Positions 16,350-25,200 are shown, counted from the first letter of the stretch. The stretch is DNA of 64,000 nt from M55B157 sp965657825 (GCA_965657825.1 CBFHQG010000001.1:18354-82353), one strand, 5' to 3'. The notes: generated by a model not told the origin, from the letters alone. Numbers and translations are program-made.

Positions 16350-17113
16350 CGTCACAGGCGGGGCTGGAGATCCGAGCCGGAAGTGTGCTCCCTGCACGCC
16401 GGGAGCCGATGGTGCTGCGTACCGCGGATGGTCTGCGCCTCGTCGGTGAACTGGCTCTGCCCGTGGGCGGTGAACCGGTGGGCACCCTCGTGTGCGTTCA
16501 TCCCCTGCCTACCCACGGCGGGATGATGGACAGCCACATTCTGCGCAAGGCCGCATGGCGACTTCCCGCGCTGGCCGGTATCGCGGTGCTGCGATTCAAC
16601 ACCCGCGGCACGACGTCGGCGGCCGGGACGAGTGAGGGGGCATTCGACAGTGCCCGCGGGGAGGGCCAGGACCTCGCCGCGGCGATCGACGCGGTGGGCG
16701 AGCTGCCCGATCCGTGGCTGCTCGGCTGGTCCTTCGGAACCGACGTCGTGCTCAAGCATGGTGATGTCGATCCGGTCCGCGGTGCCATCCTGCTCTCGCC
16801 TCCCTTGCGGTTCACCGATGAGCAGGACCTGGCCTCCTGGACTGCCTCGGGCCGCCCCCTGGTGGCCCTTGTGCCCGAACTCGATGACTACCTTCGACCG
16901 GAGCAGGCGGTGTCCCGCTTCGCGTCGGTGCCGCAGGCTGAGGTGATCGGCGTCGAGGGGGCCAAGCACCTGTGGGTCGGGGAGACCTACGTACGGGTCG
17001 TGCTCGATGAGATCGTTCGACGGATCAATCCGAGGGCGGCACCCCTGCCGACCCTCTGGACCGATAGGCAGGCGTCTGAACAGGGCGCCATGGAGAAGTG
17101 GAGTGACGTATGA
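16346..17113 (+). CDS. Alpha/beta hydrolase
   Basis: 255-residue serine hydrolase of unknown substrate. It has the oxyanion region VCVHPLPTHGG, the nucleophile elbow GWSFG (LLGWSFGTDVVLKHG), an acid candidate in PELDDYLRP and a late His in GAKHLWVGE, so the triad looks complete. The pattern resembles the dienelactone-hydrolase/YfbK-like small hydrolases. It overlaps both neighbours by ATGA (4 bases each side) and belongs to the operon starting at 14282. No signal peptide, hence cytoplasmic. Confidence 0.8.
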   Translation: MTSQAGLEIRAGSVLPARREPMVLRTADGLRLVGELALPVGGEPVGTLVCVHPLPTHGGMMDSHILRKAAWRLPALAGIAVLRFNTRGTTSAAGTSEGAFDSARGEGQDLAAAIDAVGELPDPWLLGWSFGTDVVLKHGDVDPVRGAILLSPPLRFTDEQDLASWTASGRPLVALVPELDDYLRPEQAVSRFASVPQAEVIGVEGAKHLWVGETYVRVVLDEIVRRINPRAAPLPTLWTDRQASEQGAMEKWSDV

Positions 17114-17868
17114 GTTTCGACCTCACCGGACGGCGCGCGTTGGTGACCGGTGCTTCGCGTGGCATCGGCCGTGCGATCGCGATCGCCTACGCCCAGGCAG
17201 GGGCCGACGTCGCAGTACTGGCGCGTAACGCGGAACTCCTCGACGAGGTGGTCGGGCAGATCGAGGGCCTGGGTCGTCGGGCGATCGCCTGCCCCGCCGA
17301 TGTCCTCGATGATGATGCCCTCGTCGCTGCCGGTGCGCAGGCGGTGGAGTTCCTCGGTGGTCTCGATATCTTGGTGAACAACGCCGGAGGCAACTCCTTC
17401 TCGATACCGGTTGCCCAGATGCGGATGTCCGGTTGGTCCAAGACGCTCAAGCTCAACCTGGACTCCCTCGTCGTGCTCACCCAGTCCCTGCTCCCCGCCG
17501 TGATGGAGTCGCAGGGCTCGATCATCAATGTGTCCTCGGTGGTGGCGTTGCGTGGTGGACCCACGATGGCGCACTATGCAGCGGCCAAGGCAGCCGTCGT
17601 GTCCTTCACCCAGAGTCTGGCGCTGGAGACTGCCTGGGCGGGGGTTCGAGTGAATGCGCTGCTGCCCGGCTGGATCGACACTGATCTCACCGATTTCCTC
17701 CGGGTGAGCGACGAGGCGGAGGCCGGGGCGTTGAGTCGGGTACCGATGTCGCGCTGGGGTCGTTCGGAGGAGATCGCCGAACCGGCGGTCTTCCTCGCTT
17801 CGTCGGCGTCTTCGTTCATGACCGGCCAGTCGCTCATCGTCGACGGTGGCCTGTCGGCGATGCCCTAG
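17110..17868 (+). CDS. Short-chain dehydrogenase/reductase
   Basis: NAD(P)-dependent oxidoreductase of the classical SDR family, 252 residues. Motifs are complete: TGASRGIGRA (cofactor), NNAGG, the catalytic Ser in VSSVVALRG, Tyr/Lys in HYAAAKAAV, and a C-terminal VDGGLS. It resembles FabG-like 3-ketoacyl reductases, but substrate cannot be told. Arg39 in VLARNAE favours NADP(H). Last gene of the 14282-17868 operon; its ATG overlaps the hydrolase stop by 4 bases. Together with the hydroxyacyl-CoA dehydrogenase it may act on acyl-CoA or ketoacyl substrates, which is inference. Confidence 0.85.
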   Translation: MSFDLTGRRALVTGASRGIGRAIAIAYAQAGADVAVLARNAELLDEVVGQIEGLGRRAIACPADVLDDDALVAAGAQAVEFLGGLDILVNNAGGNSFSIPVAQMRMSGWSKTLKLNLDSLVVLTQSLLPAVMESQGSIINVSSVVALRGGPTMAHYAAAKAAVVSFTQSLALETAWAGVRVNALLPGWIDTDLTDFLRVSDEAEAGALSRVPMSRWGRSEEIAEPAVFLASSASSFMTGQSLIVDGGLSAMP

Positions 17869-17877
17869 GGTGCCGCG

Positions 17878-19818
17878 CTACAGGTTGGCGGCGCGGCGGA
17901 TCTCCTTGACGAACGCCTTCGTGCCCTCCCAGGTCGGGTGCACCCCGTCGGAGACGAAGAAGTCCGCCCGACCGGCTGACACCGCCGCCCAGTCGGCGAT
18001 CACGGCGTTGGGGTAGTCGGGGACGACGGTGGCGATGACCTCGTTGTTCGGATCGGTCCACCGTCGGGGAACGTTGACGTTGACGACCACGACGCGTTCG
18101 CGGTCGGAGAGGGTGTCCAGCATCGCGCGCAGTTGATCCTCGGTCACGATGCCGTTGGTGCCGGTATGAAGGACGACGGTCGGGGCGAGCAGATCGGCGG
18201 CGGCCAAGGCCTCGACGCGTTCGAGGACCCCGGAGGCCTGGCGGCTGACCTCGGCGTCGACGGAGGTCTTCTTGACCTTGTCCTGGAGGTGTCCGGCCAC
18301 GCCGAGCATCACCGAGTCACCGATCGCAGTCAGGATGCCGTTGGCGTTCTGCGGCGGCCCAGCATCGACGGTCGGGCTCGGCTCCACCGTGGGCACCGCT
18401 GATGGACTCGCCGAGGGGGAGACGCTCGGATCATTCGTCGGACTCGGCCGCGGAGTCGCATCGATGAGGATGCTCGTCGGCCCTCCGTCATCGATACCGA
18501 TGGCCGCGGCGACGTCGGGGGCCAACTGCGCCTCGGTGGTGGGGGCGGTGGCCAGGCCGGCTCCGGTGAGCGCGATCGCGGCGATCCCGACTCCGCTACC
18601 GACCAGAACCCGCTGGGTCAGGTGCGCGCGTTCCTCGTCGGGAGCTCCGCGCCACTCATCGATGAACCGTTTGATCGCCCCACGGCGGATGGGCATCTCC
18701 ACGAACCGGTAGGACAACTCCGCGATGCCGAAGGTCAGCCCGAAGCGCAGGATCAGCAGGGGCAGCCCGTCGAGTCCGATGTCCAGGTCGGGCCGCGTGA
18801 CCATGAACACCGGCCAGTGCCACAGGTACAGACCGTAGGAGCGCTGGCCGATGTAGCGCCAGGGTTGGGTGCCGAGCATCGCCCCGAAGGGAGAGCCCGG
18901 GTGACTGGCCATCGCGACCAGCACCGCGACGAGCAGGGCGAACAGCAGGAAGCCACCGCGGTACAGCCATCCGTCGAACTCGCCCACCTGCCAGAACACC
19001 CAGATGACGGCGACGAGGGAGGTGAAACCGATGGCGGTGAGCAGGATCTTGGCGCCGGGGACCAGGCGGGTCGGCAGTCGCCCTGGGCGCCAGACCGTAG
19101 CGAGTGCGGCTCCGATGAGCAGGCCCATGATGTGGCTGTCGGTGCCGAAGTAGGCGCGGCTGGGATCAGCGAGGTCGGGGAATCCGTTGGTGATCGACAG
19201 GACCGCCATCCACACTGTCGAGGCGATCGCGCCGACGAGGGCGGTGATGAGGACCGCCCGTCGCTTGCCCAACTTCAAGGCCACGAGGGTGATCGCCGGC
19301 CAGATCAGGTAGAACTGCTCCTCGATGGACAGGGACCACAGGTGCTTGAGCAGGGGTGGTCGCCCGATGAACTCGAAGTAGGACTGGTCGGCGACGATGT
19401 ACCACCAGTTATTCACGTAGAACAGTGAGGCGATGGCATCGGTGCGGAAGGCCGGGGCGGCGTCGCGGTAGAAGAACGCGGCCGCGACCCCGACGACCGC
19501 CAGCATCAGCAGCAGTGCCGGCAGCAGGCGCCGAGCGCGACGGATGTAGAAGGTCTTGAAGTCGATTCGGCCCCGGCGATCGAACTCCTCCAGGATCAAG
19601 GAGGTGATGAGGAAGCCGGACAGCACGAAGAACACGTCGACACCCAGGAAGCCACCGGGCATCCAGGGCAGATCGGCGTGGTAGAGCATCACGCCCAGGA
19701 CGGCGAGGGCGCGGATCCCGTCCAGGCCGGGCAGATAGCCCATCTCGCCCTTGCGGCGCCCCTTATCGAGGTTCCAGGGGACGTCACGGGATGCAGCGGC
19801 CGTGCTACTGCTCGCCAC
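17878..19818 (-). CDS. OafA-type acyltransferase with SGNH domain
   Basis: Membrane O-acyltransferase that probably acylates a cell-surface glycan. 646 residues: an acyltransferase-3 domain of about ten transmembrane helices beginning YLPGLDGIRALAVLGVMLYHADLP with the conserved His, RRARRLLPALL and the FFVLSGFLI motif; a Pro/Ser/Thr-rich linker (about 445-475); and a C-terminal extracytoplasmic SGNH hydrolase-like domain with GDSV, TGTNG and DGVHPTWEG. This layout is that of OatA/OafA-type enzymes that move acetyl groups across the membrane. GTG 19818 has GGAGGA 5 bases upstream. Convergent with the SDR gene. Acceptor unknown. Confidence 0.85.
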   Translation of the reverse strand: MASSSTAAASRDVPWNLDKGRRKGEMGYLPGLDGIRALAVLGVMLYHADLPWMPGGFLGVDVFFVLSGFLITSLILEEFDRRGRIDFKTFYIRRARRLLPALLLMLAVVGVAAAFFYRDAAPAFRTDAIASLFYVNNWWYIVADQSYFEFIGRPPLLKHLWSLSIEEQFYLIWPAITLVALKLGKRRAVLITALVGAIASTVWMAVLSITNGFPDLADPSRAYFGTDSHIMGLLIGAALATVWRPGRLPTRLVPGAKILLTAIGFTSLVAVIWVFWQVGEFDGWLYRGGFLLFALLVAVLVAMASHPGSPFGAMLGTQPWRYIGQRSYGLYLWHWPVFMVTRPDLDIGLDGLPLLILRFGLTFGIAELSYRFVEMPIRRGAIKRFIDEWRGAPDEERAHLTQRVLVGSGVGIAAIALTGAGLATAPTTEAQLAPDVAAAIGIDDGGPTSILIDATPRPSPTNDPSVSPSASPSAVPTVEPSPTVDAGPPQNANGILTAIGDSVMLGVAGHLQDKVKKTSVDAEVSRQASGVLERVEALAAADLLAPTVVLHTGTNGIVTEDQLRAMLDTLSDRERVVVVNVNVPRRWTDPNNEVIATVVPDYPNAVIADWAAVSAGRADFFVSDGVHPTWEGTKAFVKEIRRAANL

Positions 19819-19916
19819 GCATCCTCCAGGCGGTTACCGATGGGTCAAGGTGCAGAACGATTCGACGGCGCGCACCGTCGAGTGGTTCCGCCCCATGGTA
19901 CGGCCCGACCTGGGGT

Positions 19917-21257
19917 CTATGCGCCGGCGAAACGCGTGATCTTCGGCAGGAGGGCGGCCCTCTTGGCCTCATCGCGCACGCCCAGGCCGGGTTCCGGTGC
20001 CAGGCAGAGGACGCCCACCTTGCCCTGGTGGAGGTTGTGGTGGACCTCCAAGGTGGCCTCGCCGACCTGCTCGAGCGGGAACGTCTGGGACAGCGTGGGG
20101 TGGATCAGGCCGCGATCGATCAACCGGTTGGCCTCGTAGGCCTCGCGGTAGTTGGCGAAATGGGAGCCCACGATGCGCTTGAGGTTCATCCACAGGTAGC
20201 GGTTGTCGTATTCGTGCATGAAACCGGAGGTCGAGGCGCAGGTGACGATGGAACCCCCCTTGCGGGTGACGTAGACGCTGGCTCCGAAGGTCTCGCGCCC
20301 AGGATGCTCGAAGACGATGTCGACGTCGTCCCCTCCGGTGAGTTCGCGGATGCGGTTGCCGAAGCGCTTCCACTCGGCGGGGTCCTGGGTGGCCTCGTCC
20401 TTCCAGAATCGGTAGTCCTCAGCCTTGCGGTCGATGATGAGCTCTGCACCCATCGCCCGGCACAGATCGGCCTTCTCGGGGCTGGACACGACGCAGACTG
20501 GAATCGCTCCGCCGTTGACCGCGTACTGGGTGGCGTAGGACCCAAGGCCACCGGATGCTCCCCAGATGAGGACGACATCGCCCTGTTTCATATTGCCGCC
20601 ATGGCCGGACACCAGTTGCCGGTAGGCCGTGGAGTTCACCAGTCCCGGCGCTGCCGCCTCCTCCCAGGTCAGGTGGGCCGGCTTGCGCAGCAACTGGTTG
20701 GACTTCACCAGGGCGATGTCGGCCAGGCCGCCGAAGTTCGTCTCGAATCCCCAGATGCGCTGCTCGGGGTCCATCATGGTGTCGTCATGCCCGAGGGGGC
20801 TTTCCAATTCGACGCTCAAGCAGTGCGCGACGACCTCGTCACCGGGCTTCCAGGCGTTGACGCCCGGGCCGGTGCGCAGCACGATGCCGGCCGCGTCGGA
20901 CCCCACGATGTGGTAGGGCAGGTCGTGTCGTTTGGCGAGGTCGTGGGTGCGGCCGTAGCGGTTCAAGAACCCGAAGGTCGAGACGGGTTCGAAGATCGAG
21001 GTCCAGACGGTGTTGTAGTTGATGCTCGAGGCCATGACCGCGATCAGCGCCTCGCCGGGACCGAGTTCGGGAACCGGAACCTCGTCGATGTGCAGGGAGC
21101 GCCGGGGGTCCTTGTCCCAGGTGGACAACCCCTCGAACATATCCACCTCATCGGCGTGCACGGTGGCAGCCCGGTAGGCCTCCGGCAGGGGGAGGGCGGC
21201 GATATCCGCGGCCTCGGCCCCCTCGAGCGCGGCGTACAGGTCAGCGGACGTGGTCAT
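19917..21257 (-). CDS. ccr: Crotonyl-CoA carboxylase/reductase
   Basis: Reductive carboxylation of crotonyl-CoA with CO2 and NADPH to ethylmalonyl-CoA, the key step of the ethylmalonyl-CoA pathway. The 446-residue MDR-family protein has HIVGSDAAG, WGASGGLGSYA (NADPH) and a complete CO2-binding set: Asn82, Phe171, Glu172 and His366, which align at a constant offset of one with N81, F170, E171 and H365 described for the Kitasatospora enzyme. This supports true carboxylation, not simple reduction. ATG 21257 has an AAGGGA ribosome site. The promoter region holds a 16-bp palindrome shared with the mutase gene. Confidence 0.95.
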   Translation of the reverse strand: MTTSADLYAALEGAEAADIAALPLPEAYRAATVHADEVDMFEGLSTWDKDPRRSLHIDEVPVPELGPGEALIAVMASSINYNTVWTSIFEPVSTFGFLNRYGRTHDLAKRHDLPYHIVGSDAAGIVLRTGPGVNAWKPGDEVVAHCLSVELESPLGHDDTMMDPEQRIWGFETNFGGLADIALVKSNQLLRKPAHLTWEEAAAPGLVNSTAYRQLVSGHGGNMKQGDVVLIWGASGGLGSYATQYAVNGGAIPVCVVSSPEKADLCRAMGAELIIDRKAEDYRFWKDEATQDPAEWKRFGNRIRELTGGDDVDIVFEHPGRETFGASVYVTRKGGSIVTCASTSGFMHEYDNRYLWMNLKRIVGSHFANYREAYEANRLIDRGLIHPTLSQTFPLEQVGEATLEVHHNLHQGKVGVLCLAPEPGLGVRDEAKRAALLPKITRFAGA

Positions 21258-21289
21258 GGCAGGTCCCTTCGCGTCAGCTCGCGATCAGC

Positions 21290-21305
21290 GTGAACGATCG
21301 TTCAC
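21290..21305. promoter_or_regulatory. Palindromic operator upstream of ccr
   Basis: GTGAACGATCGTTCAC is a perfect 16-bp palindrome, 33 bases upstream of the ccr start codon and just downstream of the predicted start of transcription (about +4 to +19 from a TAGACT box). The same core recurs at 9977-9990 in ecm. The position suggests a repressor that blocks initiation or early elongation. Confidence 0.65.
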
Positions 21306-21314
21306 ACCTGCACA

Positions 21315-21320
21315 AGTCTA
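21315..21320 (-). promoter_or_regulatory. -10 box for ccr
   Basis: TAGACT on the minus strand; transcription would begin near 21308, giving a 5' leader of about 50 bases that contains the palindrome and the AAGGGA ribosome site. Confidence 0.45.
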
Positions 21321-21338
21321 GCCGCAGTGACCCGTGCC

Positions 21339-21527
21339 TCACCAGGTGAGATAGCCCTCTGCCCGCGCGACGTACAAACCGGTCACGACGAGCCCGAGCA
21401 GGATCGTGATCACGATGAGTCGGGTGATCTTGCGGATGATGCCGAACACCAGCAGGGCCAGGAGGGCGATCCCGGCAATCAGCAGGATGGGGGTGTCCAA
21501 CGGAGAGGTGATCGAGTCCACCCGCAT
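21339..21527 (-). CDS. Small two-helix membrane protein
   Basis: 62-residue hydrophobic protein: two predicted transmembrane helices (LDTPILLIAGIALLALLVF and LIVITILLGLVVTGLYVA) separated by a basic turn (IIRKITR), with the C-terminus RAEGYLTW. No family recognised. ATG 21527 lies 4 bases after the stop of the epimerase gene upstream, so it is probably co-transcribed with it. GTG 21521 is an alternative start. Confidence 0.6.
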   Translation of the reverse strand: MRVDSITSPLDTPILLIAGIALLALLVFGIIRKITRLIVITILLGLVVTGLYVARAEGYLTW

Positions 21528-21531
21528 CACC

Positions 21532-21963
21532 CTAGTGCGAGGTGGGGCCGGGTTCGACGAGTTCGACGAGCACCCCGCCGGCGTCCTTGGGGTGGATGAA
21601 GTTGACGCGTGACCCCGCCGTGCCCGACTTCGGGGTGTCATACAGCAGCCGCACTCCCTTGTCGCGCAGGTGCTGTGTCGCCTCGTCGATGTCGGTCACG
21701 CGGTAGGCCACCTGCTGGATGCCCGGTCCGGACCGGTCGAGGAACTTACCGATCGTGGTGTCGGGGGACAGCGGAGCGAGCAGCTGGATGCAGGAGCCGG
21801 AATAGCCGACGGCGAGCATGGCCTCGCGCACTCCCTGCTCCTCGTTGACCTCCTCGTGCACCACCTGCATACCGAAGGTGCGCGCGTAGTAGTCCTTGGC
21901 TTCATCGAGGTCGGGTACCGCGATCCCGACGTGATCGATGTGGGTGAACAGACCTGATGCCAT
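21532..21963 (-). CDS. mce: Methylmalonyl-CoA / ethylmalonyl-CoA epimerase
   Basis: Interconverts the (R) and (S) forms of methylmalonyl-CoA (and ethylmalonyl-CoA), linking Ccr and propionyl-CoA carboxylation to the B12 mutases. The 143-residue VOC-fold protein has paired beta-alpha modules with metal ligands in HIDHVGIAVPD (His), CIQLLAP (Gln), FIHPKDAGGVLVELVEP (His and Glu). The ATG at 21963 has GAAGGAGG about 7 bases upstream. It lies between ccr and the divergent thiolase gene, as expected for the pathway. Confidence 0.93.
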   Translation of the reverse strand: MASGLFTHIDHVGIAVPDLDEAKDYYARTFGMQVVHEEVNEEQGVREAMLAVGYSGSCIQLLAPLSPDTTIGKFLDRSGPGIQQVAYRVTDIDEATQHLRDKGVRLLYDTPKSGTAGSRVNFIHPKDAGGVLVELVEPGPTSH

Positions 21964-22081
21964 CGACGGCCTCCTTCGGGTGGCGGGGGTGCACCCTCGC
22001 TAGGGTGGCGCCCATCGTGGCAAAGCGCCATCTCAGGCTGATCGCCAGGCTCCACGGCCAGGCCCATCGGGAGGTCATGAC

Positions 22082-23296
22082 ATGTCGGAAACCTCGGAAA
22101 CCTCGCAGTCCACGGACTCGACGAGCGTGATCGTGTCCGGAGCGCGCACCCCCATGGGTCGACTGCTCGGCTCGCTGAAGGGGATGAGCGCGGCCGACCT
22201 CGGTGGCGTCGCGATCGCGGCGGCCCTCCAGCGCTCGGGTGTGCGTCCTGATCAGGTGGACTACGTGATCATGGGTCAGGTCATTCAAGCCGGTGCAGGT
22301 CAGAATGCGACCCGGGTGGCGGCGACGCAGGCCGGTATCGGCATGGATGTCCCATCGATGACCATCAACAAGGTGTGCCTGTCGGGCCTCGATGCGATCG
22401 CGCTGGCCGACCAACTCATCCGAGCCGGCGAATTCGACATCGTCGTTGCCGGTGGCATGGAGTCGATGACCCAGGCCCCGCATCTGCTCTTGGGCTCACG
22501 AGAGGGCGTGAAGTTCGGGGACTGGACGATGGTCGATGCGATGGCCCACGATGCCCTGCGATGCAGTTTCGACCTGTGTGCGATGGGTGAGGCGACCGAG
22601 AAATTCAATTCCCGCTACACCTTCACCCGCGAGGATCAAGACGCCTTCGCTGCTCGCTCGCACCAGCGTGCTGCAGAGGCGACGAAGAACGGCGTGTTCG
22701 ACGCCGAGATCACCCCGGTGATGATCCCCCAGCGCAAGGGTGACCCGATCGAGTTCACCACCGATGAGGGGATTCGTGCCGACACCACCGCCCAGAGCCT
22801 GGCTGGTTTGCGCCCAGCCTTCGCCAAGGACGGCACGATCACGGCGGGTAATGCCTCGCAGATCTCCGACGGTGCCGCAGCGGTCGTGGTCATGAGCAAG
22901 TCCAAGGCGAGCGAGCTCGGCCTGTCGTGGTTGGCCGAGATCGGAGCTCACGGGGTTGTGGCCGGTCCGGACGCCTCACTGCACGAGCAGCCGTCACAGG
23001 CGATCCGCAAGGCGTGCCGGAAGCAGGGCGTCGAGGTCTCCGATCTGGACCTGATCGAGATCAACGAGGCTTTCGCTGCCGTGGGACTGGCGTCCATGCA
23101 GGCCCTCGGGGTCGACGAGGAGATCGTCAACGTCAACGGCGGGGCCATCGCGCTCGGCCACCCGGTGGGGATGTCGGGGGCGCGCATCGTGTTGCACCTG
23201 GCTCTGGAACTCGCTCGTCGCGGTGGTGGCCTCGGGGCGGCGGCCCTGTGCGGTGGCGGTGGTCAGGGCGATGCCCTGATCCTGCGAGTTCCCTAG
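22082..23296 (+). CDS. Acetyl-CoA C-acetyltransferase (thiolase)
   Basis: Condenses two acetyl-CoA to acetoacetyl-CoA, or cleaves 3-ketoacyl-CoA. 404 residues with the full thiolase set: active-site Cys in INKVCLSGLDA, NEAFAAV, GGAIALGHPVGMSGAR (His) and CGGGGQGDA (second Cys). Biosynthetic-type length. ATG 22082 follows GGGAGG. The N-terminus contains a short 9-base repeat (TCGGAAACC twice) that encodes a Ser/Thr-rich, non-conserved leader. Followed after 9 bases by the MeaB GTPase gene, forming a likely operon thiolase-meaB-thioredoxin. Confidence 0.93.
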   Translation: MSETSETSQSTDSTSVIVSGARTPMGRLLGSLKGMSAADLGGVAIAAALQRSGVRPDQVDYVIMGQVIQAGAGQNATRVAATQAGIGMDVPSMTINKVCLSGLDAIALADQLIRAGEFDIVVAGGMESMTQAPHLLLGSREGVKFGDWTMVDAMAHDALRCSFDLCAMGEATEKFNSRYTFTREDQDAFAARSHQRAAEATKNGVFDAEITPVMIPQRKGDPIEFTTDEGIRADTTAQSLAGLRPAFAKDGTITAGNASQISDGAAAVVVMSKSKASELGLSWLAEIGAHGVVAGPDASLHEQPSQAIRKACRKQGVEVSDLDLIEINEAFAAVGLASMQALGVDEEIVNVNGGAIALGHPVGMSGARIVLHLALELARRGGGLGAAALCGGGGQGDALILRVP

Positions 23297-23305
23297 GCGA
23301 CGGTG

Positions 23306-24298
23306 ATGGGCGGAGGTTCCTCGACGGACGTGGCGGAGCTGATCGCCGCGGTCCGAACCGGCGATCCCCGAGCCATCGCGCGGGTGATCTCCTGGGTCGA
23401 GGATGACTCGCCCCGGCTTCCCGAGGCGATGGCGCTGCTGGTGCAGGAACCTCGGCAGGCACACGTCATCGGCATCACCGGTCCACCCGGAGTGGGCAAG
23501 TCCACGATGACCTCCGCGCTCGTCGCTGCAGCGCGCGCCCGAGGCGAACGCGTCGGGGTGATCGCGGTCGATCCCTCCTCTCCGTTCTCCGGTGGCGCCC
23601 TGCTCGGTGACCGCATCCGCATGGGCGAGCACGCCACTGATCCGGGGGTGTTCATTCGCTCGATGGCCTCGCGAGGTCATCTCGGTGGACTGGCCGCGAC
23701 CACCCCCCAGGTGGTGCGCATCCTCGAGGCCGCCGACTGTGCGGTGGTGATCGTGGAGACCGTCGGTGTCGGGCAGTCCGAGATCGAGGTGGCGGCGGCT
23801 GCGGATACGACCCTGGTGCTGCTGGCACCGGGTATGGGCGACGGGATCCAGGCAGCCAAGGCGGGTGTGATGGAGATCGGCGATGTCGTGTGCGTGAACA
23901 AGGCCGACCGTGACGGTGCCGATGCCAGTGCGCGCGAGTTGCGGAACATGCTCGCGTTGTCCGAACGCGCAGAGGGGGAGTGGATCCCTCCCGTCGTGAC
24001 CGCGGTGGCGTCCCGCGGAGAGATCGACGACGTGCGTGCCGCAATGGATGCCCACCGCGACTGGTTGGCTGAATCCGGGGTCGGGATCCGACGCAGGCAT
24101 GAGCGGAGGGTGGCCGAGATCAGCGCCGTCGCACTCGCCCGGGTTCGACAGCGCCTGGCAGGTTCGGATGCGAGCCTCGTCGCCGAGATCGCCGAGCGGA
24201 TCGCCGATCCCTTCGCTGCCGCTACCGAGGTGCTGGAGAGCCTGGGTCTTCGGGCCAGAGACCTCGGGGACAGCGGTGGTGCCAAGATAGAGCCGTGA
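23306..24298 (+). CDS. meaB: MeaB-type GTPase, B12-mutase chaperone
   Basis: G3E-family P-loop GTPase that loads and protects adenosylcobalamin-dependent acyl-CoA mutases. The 330 residues contain Walker A GPPGVGKST, the switch region DPSSPFSGGALLGDRIRM, the metal-binding ETVGVGQSEIEV and the base-specificity motif NKAD. It is not the fused IcmF type. The partner is expected to be the ethylmalonyl-CoA mutase at 9968 or a methylmalonyl-CoA mutase outside the window. GTG 23303 directly precedes ATG 23306, and either could initiate. Overlaps the next gene by 4 bases (GTGA). Confidence 0.92.
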   Translation: MGGGSSTDVAELIAAVRTGDPRAIARVISWVEDDSPRLPEAMALLVQEPRQAHVIGITGPPGVGKSTMTSALVAAARARGERVGVIAVDPSSPFSGGALLGDRIRMGEHATDPGVFIRSMASRGHLGGLAATTPQVVRILEAADCAVVIVETVGVGQSEIEVAAAADTTLVLLAPGMGDGIQAAKAGVMEIGDVVCVNKADRDGADASARELRNMLALSERAEGEWIPPVVTAVASRGEIDDVRAAMDAHRDWLAESGVGIRRRHERRVAEISAVALARVRQRLAGSDASLVAEIAERIADPFAAATEVLESLGLRARDLGDSGGAKIEP

Positions 24299-25200
24299 CG
24301 ACTCCGCCTGGACCCCAGATCCCCGTGCGCGGTGCGGTCGATCTGTCCGCCCTCGCCCAGCAGCGTGAACAGCAGCAGCGCCGTGATGCGGCCATGGGAT
24401 CAGCCCCCACGGGGGTGGTGATCGATGTCACCGAAGCGAACTTCCAGGCGGAGGTCCTCGAGCGCAGCCAGACTGTTCCGGTCGTCCTCGACCTGTGGGC
24501 GACCTGGTGCGGGCCGTGCAAGGCCCTGTCACCGATCCTGGAGGCTCTCGCCGCTGAATACGCCGGTCGGTTCGTCCTCGCGAAGGTCGACGTCGACGCT
24601 GAGCAGCGCATCGCCGCGGCTTTCCAGGTCCAGAGCATCCCGAGCGTCTTCGCGGTGGTCGGTGGCCAGCCCGTCCCGCTGTTCCAAGGCGCCCTCCCCG
24701 AGCCGCAGGTACGTCAGTACATCGAGGAGTTGCTGAAGGTGGCCGCTCAAGCCGGGGTCACCGGCACCCTCGCCGCGACGGGTGAGGAATCCGCTGGGGC
24801 GGAGTCTGAGTCCGAGCCCGAGCCCGAGCCGGAGGATCCGCGATTCACCGCGGCCTACGACGCCATCGACGCGGGTGACTGGGCTGCCGCGTCGGCTGCC
24901 TACCGGACGATCCTCGATGCTGAGCCGGCCAATACCGACGCGCAGGCTGGGTTCGCCCTGTGCGGGATCCAGTTGAGGCTGGAGCAGGCGGGGGAGACCG
25001 GAGCCTTGCGCGAGGCCGATGAGGCAGCAGTGCGGGGTGACTGGGCTGCGGCATTCTCCGCGCTCATCGATCAGGTGCGGGCGACCTCGGGTGATGATCG
25101 CGACGCTGCGCGCGAGAGGCTCCTGGAGTTGTTCGTCGTGGCCGGAGATGTGCCCGAGGTCGCCACGGCCCGGGTGAACCTCGCCAGCGCGCTGTTTTGA
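24295..25200 (+). CDS. Thioredoxin-TPR protein (CnoX/YbbN-like)
   Basis: 301-residue cytoplasmic protein with an N-terminal Gln/Arg-rich segment, a thioredoxin domain (about 42-155) carrying WCGPC (71-75) and the cis-Pro in QSIPSVFAVV, an acidic linker (SESEPEPEPEDP) and a C-terminal TPR-like helical domain (about 185-301). This order matches E. coli CnoX, a redox-linked holdase that works with chaperonins; the active-site cysteines here are both present, so it may also reduce disulfides. From memory, M. tuberculosis Rv1324 holds the same position upstream of glgB. Start GTG overlaps the meaB stop. Confidence 0.85.
   Translation: MTTPPGPQIPVRGAVDLSALAQQREQQQRRDAAMGSAPTGVVIDVTEANFQAEVLERSQTVPVVLDLWATWCGPCKALSPILEALAAEYAGRFVLAKVDVDAEQRIAAAFQVQSIPSVFAVVGGQPVPLFQGALPEPQVRQYIEELLKVAAQAGVTGTLAATGEESAGAESESEPEPEPEDPRFTAAYDAIDAGDWAAASAAYRTILDAEPANTDAQAGFALCGIQLRLEQAGETGALREADEAAVRGDWAAAFSALIDQVRATSGDDRDAARERLLELFVVAGDVPEVATARVNLASALF

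Noticed and set aside
19917..21257. Plain NADPH quinone reductase or crotonyl-CoA reductase without carboxylation
   Set aside because: All four CO2-binding residues of Ccr are present at a constant offset from the characterised enzyme.
19791..21293. 500-codon plus-strand frame opposite ccr
   Set aside because: Shadow of ccr, whose active-site residues are all confirmed on the minus strand.
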